5,791 nucleotides of DNA. Source: Dehalococcoidia bacterium. GTDB lineage: Bacteria > Chloroflexota > Dehalococcoidia > Dehalococcoidales > W693. The notes beneath the pieces are model-generated. The model had not been told where the DNA came from. It made no database searches and saw only the letters and a program-made list of their open reading frames with translations. Positions 1 to 5,554 of the stretch are shown here, piece after piece (positions within the stretch are counted from its first letter, which is position 1; the number at the start of each line of letters is the position of its first letter). The translations under genes and the position numbers were made by a program. The stretch spans positions 4,887-10,677 of the forward strand of contig DUFE01000098.1 in NCBI GenBank assembly GCA_011170385.1, given 5' to 3'.

Positions 1-767
1 CCGTCGATTTCGCTGAGCCGACCGTTGCCATCGTCAAGCATACCAATACCTGTGGATTAGCCAGCCACCCGGATATTGCCGAGGCTTACGGCCGCGCATA
101 CAGCGGCGACACCGTATCTGCCTTTGGTGGCATCGTCGCCAGCAATCGCAAGGTCAACCTGGCGATGGCAGAGGCAATGGTGGAAGTCTTCTACGAGATA
201 GTTATCGCACCGGAATACGATGACGATGCGCTGGCTGAGCTGAAAAAGAAGAAAAACCTGCGGATACTGCTAGCCGAGCTACCGCCGGACTACAGTGCCA
301 AACCTATTGGCTATCTGGATTACCGCCGCGTGAAAGGCGGGTTACTTGTACAAGCCTCGGATTCGCTGGCGGAAGAGGACGTTCAGATTAAAACGGTAAC
401 CAAACGCCAACCGACGGCAAAAGAAATGGAAGACCTGCTTTTTGCCTGGCGTGCGGTCAAGCACATTAAATCCAATGCCATCGTGCTTGTCAAGGATAAA
501 ACGCTGGTCGGTATGGGGGCGGGGCAGCCCAACCGCGTCGTCAGCGCCGAGATCGCCGCCAAGAAAGCCGGTGAAAAGTCCAGGGGCAGCGTGCTGGCTT
601 CGGATGCCATGTTCCCCTTCCCGGACACCGTCGAGCAGGCTGCCGCCGCCGGCGTCACGGCGATTATCCAGCCCGGCGGTTCTTTAAGAGACGAGGACTC
701 TATTAAAGTTGCCAACAAGCACAATATCGCCATGGTCTTTACCGGCGTCAGGCACTTCTTGCACTAA
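1..767 (+). CDS. purH: Bifunctional AICAR formyltransferase/IMP cyclohydrolase PurH, C-terminal part (5' end outside window)
   Basis: The reading frame is open from base 3 with no stop until 767, so the gene enters from the left. About 254 residues are visible of a family usually near 510. This half is the AICAR transformylase domain, which transfers a formyl group from 10-formyl-tetrahydrofolate to AICAR. The cyclohydrolase domain that closes the ring to IMP lies upstream. Visible landmarks are the active-site Lys-His in KHTNTCG (visible residues 12-18; the family usually has KHxNPCG), SAFGGIVASNR, VKSNAIVLVKD, VGMGAGQPNR, ASDAMFPFPD, IIQPGGSLRDED and the characteristic C-terminal end GVRHFLH. 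An internal ATG at 165 is not a start, because conserved sequence continues upstream of it. The stop is only 13 bases before arsM, so the two are probably cotranscribed. The enzyme is cytosolic and catalyses the last two steps of de novo purine synthesis. Family assignment is near certain. Confidence 0.97.
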   Translation, partial: VDFAEPTVAIVKHTNTCGLASHPDIAEAYGRAYSGDTVSAFGGIVASNRKVNLAMAEAMVEVFYEIVIAPEYDDDALAELKKKKNLRILLAELPPDYSAKPIGYLDYRRVKGGLLVQASDSLAEEDVQIKTVTKRQPTAKEMEDLLFAWRAVKHIKSNAIVLVKDKTLVGMGAGQPNRVVSAEIAAKKAGEKSRGSVLASDAMFPFPDTVEQAAAAGVTAIIQPGGSLRDEDSIKVANKHNIAMVFTGVRHFLH

Positions 768-774
768 AACCAAA

Positions 775-779
775 AGGAG
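775..779 (+). promoter_or_regulatory. Shine-Dalgarno AGGAG before arsM
   Basis: AGGAG lies in the 13-base gap after the purH stop. It is only 1 base from the ATG at 781 but 7 bases from an in-frame TTG at 787. The usual spacing of 5-9 bases therefore favours TTG as the real arsM start, or translation coupled to purH termination. Confidence 0.6.
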
Positions 780-780
780 A

Positions 781-1590
781 ATGAACTTGGATAAAAAAGA
801 GGAACTTAGAAAATCTGTTCGTGAGAACTATGCCCGGATAGCCAGGGAAAGCGCATCCTGCTGCTGCCGCTCGACCAGCGCCGAAGACATCAGCAAGAGC
901 ATCGGCTACTCCGATGAAGATATCAGGTCAGCCCCCGAAGACGCCAATCTGGGGCTCGGCTGCGGCAACCCGGTGGCGCTGGCATCGCTGAAAGAGGGCG
1001 AGGTCGTTCTCGACCTCGGTGCCGGTGCCGGTTTCGATGCCTTTCTGGCGGCGAACAGGGTAGGTAAAAGCGGCAAAGTTATCGGCGTCGATATGACGTC
1101 GGACATGGTAAGCAAAGCCAGAGCCAATGCTTTGAATGGTGACTATGATAACGTAGAGTTCCGCCTGGGCGAGATTGAAAATATCCCCGCCGCCGATAAT
1201 TCCGCTGACGTTATCATCTCCAACTGCGTCATCAACCTGTCCCCGGACAAGCCGAGGGTTTTCAGTGATGCCCTTCGAGTGCTCAAGCCCGGCGGCAGGC
1301 TGATGGTGTCCGATATCGTTCTGCTTAAGGAGTTACCAGATGCTGTAAGACAATCCGTCTCTGCCTATGTCGGCTGCGTCGCCGGAGCGCTGATGAAAGG
1401 TGATTACCTGAATACGATAATAGAAGCCGGCTTTCAGGATGTCAGGGTTCTGGATGAGACGATTTACCCGCTCGACTACGTAACCGACGATTCGACAACC
1501 AGGACGATTATCAACAAGCTGGGAGCCAATAAAGAAGAAGTCGAGAACTCGGTCGCCAGCATAAAGGTGCGGGCTACCAAACCGAAGTAA
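781..1590 (+). CDS. arsM: Arsenite S-adenosylmethionine methyltransferase ArsM
   Basis: The product is a 269-residue cytosolic class I methyltransferase that transfers methyl groups from S-adenosylmethionine to trivalent arsenic, giving methylated and finally volatile arsenicals. The SAM-binding fold shows VLDLGAGAGFD (residues 76-86) and the acidic ribose contact in GVDMT (D104), followed by NVEFRLGEIE. The arsenic-binding cysteines expected of ArsM are all present: the N-terminal SCCC cluster (C27-C29), C61 in LGLGCGNP, C149 in ISNCVINLSPDK and C199 in YVGCVAGAL. The length fits the bacterial family. The frame stays open up to an ATG at 709 inside purH, but that extension has no ArsM character. 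The start is at 781 or, by ribosome-site spacing, at the TTG at 787. No arsR, arsB or ArsR operator is visible, and the gene sits directly behind purH. A methyltransferase acting on another thiophilic substrate cannot be excluded, but the cysteine pattern makes ArsM by far the best call. Confidence 0.93.
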   Translation: MNLDKKEELRKSVRENYARIARESASCCCRSTSAEDISKSIGYSDEDIRSAPEDANLGLGCGNPVALASLKEGEVVLDLGAGAGFDAFLAANRVGKSGKVIGVDMTSDMVSKARANALNGDYDNVEFRLGEIENIPAADNSADVIISNCVINLSPDKPRVFSDALRVLKPGGRLMVSDIVLLKELPDAVRQSVSAYVGCVAGALMKGDYLNTIIEAGFQDVRVLDETIYPLDYVTDDSTTRTIINKLGANKEEVENSVASIKVRATKPK

Positions 1591-1596
1591 ACGGCT

Positions 1597-1626
1597 TTAA
1601 TCGTTAACTTGCTTAATTTGTATTAT
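1597..1626 (+). promoter_or_regulatory. Weak candidate promoter for the lhgO-like gene
   Basis: The 58-base gap after arsM is AT-rich compared with its surroundings. It contains TATTAT (1621-1626, 5 of 6 to the -10 consensus) with TTAATC (1597-1602, 3 of 6 to the -35 consensus) 18 bases upstream. A start near 1633 would leave a short leader containing the ribosome site AAGGA (1639-1643), 5 bases before the ATG. The -35 match is poor, so read-through from purH-arsM is equally possible. Confidence 0.22.
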
Positions 1627-1648
1627 CGGCACGAATTTAAGGATCCCT

Positions 1649-2776
1649 ATGCCTGACAGGATAGACATTACCATAATCGGTGCCGGCATTATCGGGCTGG
1701 CGGTAGCCGCCGAAGTTTCCGGCAACCGCCGCCAGGTATTCGTGCTAGAGCAAAACGAGCGATTCGGCATGGAAACCAGCAGCCGTAGCAGCGAGGTTCT
1801 ACACAGCGGCATCTACTACCCGCCGGACTCGCTTAAGGCGATTACCTGTGTCCGCGGCAACGCCCTGATCTATGAGCGTTGCCGCAAGTATGGCATAGGC
1901 TACACCCAGCCGGGTAAGCTTATCGTTGCCACAAATAAGAATGAGATCGGCAGGCTGGAATGGTTATTTCAGCGTGGCATAAACAACGGCGTCAAGAAAC
2001 TTAAGTTGCTCTCGGCAAGGGAAGTTAAAAACATCGAGCCCAACGTAGAAGCGGCAGCTGCTATTTACTCGCCTTCGACAGGTATCGTCGATTCCTATGC
2101 CCTGATGGGCTATTTTCTCACCCACGCCCGTGAAAAAGGTGCCGATTTCGTCTACCGCTCTGAGGTTACAGCCATAGACAAAACAGCTAGTGGCTATCTG
2201 GTAACTGTCGCCGATGACTCCGGTTATTCATCATTCAAGACAGCAGTGGTAATCAACTGCGCCGGGCTTGAAAGCGACTGCGTGGCGGCGATGTCGGGCG
2301 TACATATAGACGAGTATGGCTACAAAATCCACTACCGTAAGGGAGAGTATTTCTCCGTGGCGCGGGAGAAATGCAGACTGATAGGCAGACTGATATACCC
2401 GTTGCCGGAAACGGATGACACCGGGCTGGGCGTTCACACCAACCTTAACCTGGAGGGGAAGATGCGGCTGGGGCCCAACTCTATCTATGTGAACGAAATA
2501 GACTACACCGTTGACGAGACGCATAGAGAGGCGTTCGCCCAGTCCGTAAAGAAGTTTTTACCCTTCATCGAAGCCGATGACCTTGATCCGGATACCGCAG
2601 GTATACGTCCAACGCTACAGAAAGCGGGCGGTGGCTTCCGCGACTTTATCATCGCCGAGGAAAGCGGCAAAGGGCTGCCGGGGCTGATAAACCTGGTAGG
2701 TATAGAGTCACCGGGGCTGACTTCCGCTCCGGCAATCGCCGAAATGGTCAGCGATATGGTTAGCGAAATACTGTAA
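1649..2776 (+). CDS. lhgO: FAD-dependent oxidoreductase, L-2-hydroxyglutarate oxidase (LhgO) type
   Basis: The product is a 375-residue flavoprotein of the DAO superfamily. The N-terminal dinucleotide fold is clear: GAGIIG (G11, G13, G16) with the ribose-binding acidic residue E34 after the second strand. Next comes SSRSSEVLHSGIYYPPDSLKA (roughly 44-64), a signature of the L-2-hydroxyglutarate dehydrogenase/oxidase group. Further matches to the E. coli LhgO layout are GKLIVAT, the KGEYF segment, LIYPLPE, LGVHTNL, LGPNS and the C-terminal flavin-contacting block AGIRPTLQK...GLINLVGIESPGLTSAPAIA (about 317-363). It is shorter than E. coli LhgO (about 420 residues), mostly at the C-terminal end. 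There is no signal peptide; the family is cytosolic or peripheral to the membrane. The expected role is oxidation of L-2-hydroxyglutarate to 2-oxoglutarate as metabolite repair. Start ATG 1649 has AAGGA 5 bases upstream. The stop abuts the tilS stop on the other strand. Family is secure; substrate is inferred, and another 2-hydroxyacid is possible. Confidence 0.82.
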   Translation: MPDRIDITIIGAGIIGLAVAAEVSGNRRQVFVLEQNERFGMETSSRSSEVLHSGIYYPPDSLKAITCVRGNALIYERCRKYGIGYTQPGKLIVATNKNEIGRLEWLFQRGINNGVKKLKLLSAREVKNIEPNVEAAAAIYSPSTGIVDSYALMGYFLTHAREKGADFVYRSEVTAIDKTASGYLVTVADDSGYSSFKTAVVINCAGLESDCVAAMSGVHIDEYGYKIHYRKGEYFSVAREKCRLIGRLIYPLPETDDTGLGVHTNLNLEGKMRLGPNSIYVNEIDYTVDETHREAFAQSVKKFLPFIEADDLDPDTAGIRPTLQKAGGGFRDFIIAEESGKGLPGLINLVGIESPGLTSAPAIAEMVSDMVSEIL

Positions 2777-4225
2777 TCACTCCGGCTTGAACTCGAGCCG
2801 CAATACTCGCTTCGTTTTTTCAGTGATCTTCACCCGCTCGTCTATGCGGTAGCCGACCAGCCAGATAATCTGTCCAGGGGTGTCTACAGTTCGTCCAGAG
2901 GCGCATACCACCGGTATCCGCTCCCGCCATGTGCGTGGTATTCTGGCATCAATCATAAACTCATTCAGCTTCTTTTCGGCGGACAAGCCGAGCGGCTGGA
3001 ACCTGTCACCGGTCTTACGATGTCTTACCGATAGTCTTCCGCCAGTCTCATCCAGATCAATAAGGGCGACAAAGCCACGGCCCTTCTCTGTAATCTCCTC
3101 CCGCCCGATAACCTCGGCCTTCACCAGCCACCCCGGCAGCTTCGTCTCACTGGGGACATCCAGGCTATGCTCACCCGCCAGCGGGGGAAAGGGGCAAAGT
3201 GCGGATGGCTCCTTACCCAGCAGGTATCGCTCGTATTCCACCGCAAATACCATTCCCCAGGGAAGGCTTACCTGCTTGCCCGCCGGCTTGTCCAGCACGT
3301 CTATGATTTCCTCTATATGGCGCGCCTCTATGTCTTTGAGGTTTCCCAGAAGATGCTCCATTGCCGTCCTTAAAAGGTGCCTTTTTAATGCCAGATTAAG
3401 CCTGCCGAACTCTCTTTTGTCAAAGGCTATGGTCTTTCCATATCTCTTGACAACCCCATCCCAAACCCGTGACATTTCATCGTCTAAAAAGGCAAGCTCA
3501 TCGGTGGCATTGGTAGCAGTACGCAATAAAGCTTCAGCCACCCCCGGATTGTAATCCTGCAGCATCGGCAGAAGCTGCTGCCGTATCCGGTTCCTCAAGG
3601 GTGACAGCAACAGGTTGGTGGCGTCGAGCCTTGGCTCCAGCTTATTGTCCCGGCAGTAGTCGTCCGTCTCCTGCCTGCTTATTCCCAATAGCGGGCGGAC
3701 AATGGTAATCTCCCTGCCGCCCAGCCGCCACCGACTTACTGGTTTTAAGCCGACCAGCCCGCGCGTACCGGTTCCCCGCACCAGGTGCATCAGCATAGTT
3801 TCTACGTGGTCGTCGATGGTATGGCCAGTAGCTACTCTGTCGGCACCGACGCTATCGGCGGTTTCGGCAAGAAAGCGATAGCGCACCTCTCTTGCCGCCT
3901 CTTCCAGCGATATTTTGTTCATCTTCTGGTATGCCTTGACATCCTCCCTTCCTACTGTCAAGGGTATGTCAAGTCTGCCGGCTAACCCTTTCACGTAATC
4001 GGCATCCGCCACCGAATCAGCACCCCGCAACCGGTGGTCGAGATGGGCGATATGCAGGCTTATACCCAGTTCTTCCTGCAGCCCAGCCAGAACATGAAGT
4101 AAACAAACAGAATCGGCGCCGCCGGATACCGCTACCAGCAGGGGCTTTTCGCCTGAAACAAGCTGATGCTCACGGATGAAGTGGGCTACCCGTTGCTCGA
4201 TTTTCGGTAGGGTCTTTTTAGCCAT
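2777..4225 (-). CDS. tilS: tRNA(Ile)-lysidine synthetase TilS
   Basis: The product is a 482-residue cytosolic ATP pyrophosphatase that joins lysine to C34 of the CAU-anticodon isoleucine tRNA, switching it from Met to Ile identity. It is normally essential. The PP-loop SGGADS is at residues 34-39, followed by AHLDHRLRG (60-68), SLEEAAREVRYRF, and ATGHTIDDHVETMLMHLVRGTG. The last is the second ATP-domain motif, with His where many relatives have Gln in DDQxET. The LRNRIRQQLLPML segment closes the catalytic domain. A linker and substrate-binding middle region lead to a full C-terminal TilS domain (about 395-470: LSVRHRKTGDRFQPLG, KKLNEF, IPRTWRERIPVV, VGYRIDERVKIT). Length is close to the long, B. 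subtilis-type TilS. The ATG at 4225 leaves the usual short leader before the PP-loop. No clear ribosome site precedes it, which fits the leaderless promoter described separately. It is separated by 57 bases from the phosphatase gene upstream. Confidence 0.97.
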   Translation of the reverse strand: MAKKTLPKIEQRVAHFIREHQLVSGEKPLLVAVSGGADSVCLLHVLAGLQEELGISLHIAHLDHRLRGADSVADADYVKGLAGRLDIPLTVGREDVKAYQKMNKISLEEAAREVRYRFLAETADSVGADRVATGHTIDDHVETMLMHLVRGTGTRGLVGLKPVSRWRLGGREITIVRPLLGISRQETDDYCRDNKLEPRLDATNLLLSPLRNRIRQQLLPMLQDYNPGVAEALLRTATNATDELAFLDDEMSRVWDGVVKRYGKTIAFDKREFGRLNLALKRHLLRTAMEHLLGNLKDIEARHIEEIIDVLDKPAGKQVSLPWGMVFAVEYERYLLGKEPSALCPFPPLAGEHSLDVPSETKLPGWLVKAEVIGREEITEKGRGFVALIDLDETGGRLSVRHRKTGDRFQPLGLSAEKKLNEFMIDARIPRTWRERIPVVCASGRTVDTPGQIIWLVGYRIDERVKITEKTKRVLRLEFKPE

Positions 4226-4234
4226 TTCGGCTCT

Positions 4235-4262
4235 ATTATAGCAGACGTGATAGCACAGGCAA
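4235..4262 (-). promoter_or_regulatory. Extended -10 promoter for tilS, predicted leaderless transcript
   Basis: On the minus strand the phosphatase-tilS gap reads TTGCCT (4262-4257, 4 of 6 to the -35 consensus), a 16-base spacer, then TATAAT (4240-4235, perfect -10). TGC immediately before it gives the extended -10 TGn motif. The predicted start, 7 bases past the hexamer, is a purine at 4228 or 4227, only 2-3 bases before the tilS ATG at 4225. There is no convincing Shine-Dalgarno before the ATG. The spacer contains the octamer GCTATCAC that recurs in the upstream gene. Confidence 0.6.
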
Positions 4263-4282
4263 CGACCATATTACTTTGTCAG

Positions 4283-4885
4283 TTAGCCGGTATCGTTGAA
4301 CAGCTCCAGATGCGCCTGGTCGCCATCAAGGTTGAATATGCTTATGCTTCCGGTGCTTAACCTTAATCTCATTATATGTGACAGCGGTAATCCCAGCACA
4401 GAGCAAATGATGCTCAATATAACGAAATAGTGAGTAACCAGCACCAGTGCCCCTTCCGGGTGTTTCGCTGCCAGACGCCGAACGGCTTCCCAGCAACGCT
4501 GTTGCACCTCCGGCAATGATTCACCACCGGGTACTCTGGGAAACGCCCCTTCATCAGCGTTCCATATCAGGATCTCGCTGAAGCGCTTACCCAGCTCGGC
4601 GGTGGTAACACCCTCCAGCTCGCCGGCTTCTATCTCCCTTAAAGAAGGCTCGGCTATCACCTCCAACATGTGATAGCTGGCTATCACCTGCGCCGTATCC
4701 AGTCCGCGTCGTAGTGGGGTAGAATAAATAGCCCGAATATCCTCCTTTTCCAGCTTCCGCGCAATACTCGCGGCTTGCTCTCTCCCCCTGGCGTTTAAAA
4801 TAGTATCGCTTGAGCCGCCCTGGATACGCTTTTCCAGATTCCAATCGGTCTCGCCGTGCCTGACAAGTATAATTCTCGCCGCCAA
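4283..4885 (-). CDS. Histidine phosphatase family protein (phosphoglycerate mutase-like/CobC-like)
   Basis: The product is a 200-residue cytosolic protein of the histidine phosphatase superfamily. These enzymes transfer phosphate through a phospho-histidine, and the substrate cannot be read from sequence. The catalytic RHGE motif (R9, H10, G11, E12) follows the first strand. R59 in YSTPLRR is the expected phosphate-pocket arginine, and E84 in LREIEAGELEG is the likely proton donor. PGGES lies at 119-123, and the second catalytic histidine is H152 in LVLVTHYFVI, where many relatives have SHGG. The protein ends at FNDTG, slightly short of the NDTxHL seen in many members. The start is TTG at 4885, with AGGAG 4 bases upstream; no ATG lies between it and RHGE. 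It begins 39 bases after the DUF2344 stop and is probably cotranscribed with it. Alternatives are an alpha-ribazole phosphatase or a GpmB-like broad phosphatase. No cobalamin genes are in view to favour the former. Confidence 0.9.
   Translation of the reverse strand: MAARIILVRHGETDWNLEKRIQGGSSDTILNARGREQAASIARKLEKEDIRAIYSTPLRRGLDTAQVIASYHMLEVIAEPSLREIEAGELEGVTTAELGKRFSEILIWNADEGAFPRVPGGESLPEVQQRCWEAVRRLAAKHPEGALVLVTHYFVILSIICSVLGLPLSHIMRLRLSTGSISIFNLDGDQAHLELFNDTG
4653..4687. repeat. Three copies of octamer GCTATCAC/GTGATAGC forming nested inverted repeats
   Basis: The plus strand carries GCTATCAC (4653-4660), GTGATAGC (4670-4677) and GCTATCAC (4680-4687). The last two make an 18-base near-palindrome, GTGATAGCTGGCTATCAC, with a 2-base centre. 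The first two make an 8-base stem with a 9-base loop. The outer copies belong to an 11-base direct repeat, GGCTATCACCT (4652-4662 and 4679-4689). All lie inside the phosphatase gene, where they encode VIASYH and then VIAE, so coding may explain them. A fourth copy lies at 4247-4254 in the tilS promoter spacer. Confidence 0.55.
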
Positions 4886-4889
4886 TTTT

Positions 4890-4894
4890 CTCCT
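4890..4894 (-). promoter_or_regulatory. Shine-Dalgarno AGGAG deciding a TTG start
   Basis: Minus-strand AAAGGAGAAAA runs directly into TTG GCG GCG at 4885. The 4-base gap from AGGAG to TTG, together with the lack of any ATG or GTG before the RHGE motif, identifies TTG as the phosphatase start. Confidence 0.75.
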
Positions 4895-4924
4895 TTACAA
4901 AACGAATGCGGGCTGTCAGCTTGT

Positions 4925-5554
4925 TTACAGTATAAGCTTCGTGCGATGAATAGAACCGGGCTCACCCAAACCCAGCGCCTTTACCACCTGCTCCGGCCTG
5001 CCGGACCCGTTGCTGTCGCAGCGCAACCTCATATTGACAACGCCGCCACCGTTACTCCAGTCACCCAGCCACAGATCATCAATTAAAGAGCGCAGGTCAT
5101 AGCTCCTGGTACCAGTATCACGCTGGTGCTGCCAGGGAAGGTTCTCCTTAGCCAGCAGTGAAACGATCGCCGCCGATACGTCATCGGCTTTGCCTTCCAC
5201 ATCCACCGAATACTCGGCAAAACGAACCTGTGATTGCAGCGCCGGCATTGTCGGCGCGACCAGGCACACCTGCAATATCTCTATTCCCGGCGACAATTGC
5301 CTGCCGACCATGGCGGTAAAGGAGTGCGGCGAGATATGCCGTCGTGTGAAGATGTCCATAAGTTCGACATCGCTGGTTATACCCAGCGCCAGGGGGGCGG
5401 CTAAAGATATACGCGGGTGGGGATTGAATCCTTCGGAATAAGCGAGGTCTATCCCGGCACGGCGCAAAGCCCGGTGCCATAGCTTTATTATATCCAGGTG
5501 GGAGATGAACTTGACGCTATCCCCCCGCCCGAACTTAACCCGCAGTCGGTTCAT
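4925..5554 (-). CDS. DUF2344/TIGR03936 radical-SAM-linked protein
   Basis: The product is a 209-residue soluble protein of unknown biochemical function. The family signature fills the N-terminal third: RLRVKFGRGDSVKFISHLDII (3-23), RALRRAGIDLAYSEGFNPHPRISLA (28-52), then PLALGITSDVELMDI. The C-terminal end IHRTKLIL is also typical. In many bacteria this domain is fused to, or encoded beside, a B12-binding-type radical SAM protein, often near rng or ribosomal protein L21 genes. Here it stands alone between a CorC-type gene and a histidine phosphatase, and no radical SAM gene is visible. It overlaps the upstream CorC-type gene by 20 bases. The ATG at 5554 is directly abutted by GGGAGG, so translation is probably coupled to the gene before it. 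No membrane segment or signal peptide is seen. Family assignment is strong; function is open. Confidence 0.9.
   Translation of the reverse strand: MNRLRVKFGRGDSVKFISHLDIIKLWHRALRRAGIDLAYSEGFNPHPRISLAAPLALGITSDVELMDIFTRRHISPHSFTAMVGRQLSPGIEILQVCLVAPTMPALQSQVRFAEYSVDVEGKADDVSAAIVSLLAKENLPWQHQRDTGTRSYDLRSLIDDLWLGDWSNGGGVVNMRLRCDSNGSGRPEQVVKALGLGEPGSIHRTKLIL

Noticed and set aside
383..733. Minus-strand open frame opposite purH
   Set aside because: It is antisense to the conserved transformylase domain, with no domain signature. It is a shadow frame.
709..780. Upstream in-frame ATG at 709 extending arsM into the end of purH
   Set aside because: The added residues have no ArsM similarity, the region encodes the conserved PurH C-terminus, and a ribosome site lies just before 781/787.
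2783..2820. Possible intrinsic terminator for the lhgO-like gene: CGGCT/AGCCG stem (2783-2787, 2796-2800) and a T6 run at 2815-2820
   Set aside because: The T run begins 14 bases after the stem instead of directly behind it, the stem is only five pairs plus a wobble, and the sequence is accounted for as tilS coding.
2880..3554. Long plus-strand open frame opposite tilS (224 codons)
   Set aside because: It lies wholly antisense to a well-conserved tilS, is low-complexity and Ser/Arg-rich, and has no recognisable domain. It is a codon-bias shadow.
4886..4924. Possible promoter in the 39-base gap between the DUF2344 gene and the phosphatase gene
   Set aside because: No -10/-35 pair is visible, only the ribosome site. 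Cotranscription with the upstream genes is the simpler reading.
5106..5115. Perfect 10-base palindrome CTGGTACCAG
   Set aside because: It is inside conserved-family coding sequence, is a single copy, has no promoter nearby, and is short enough to arise by chance.
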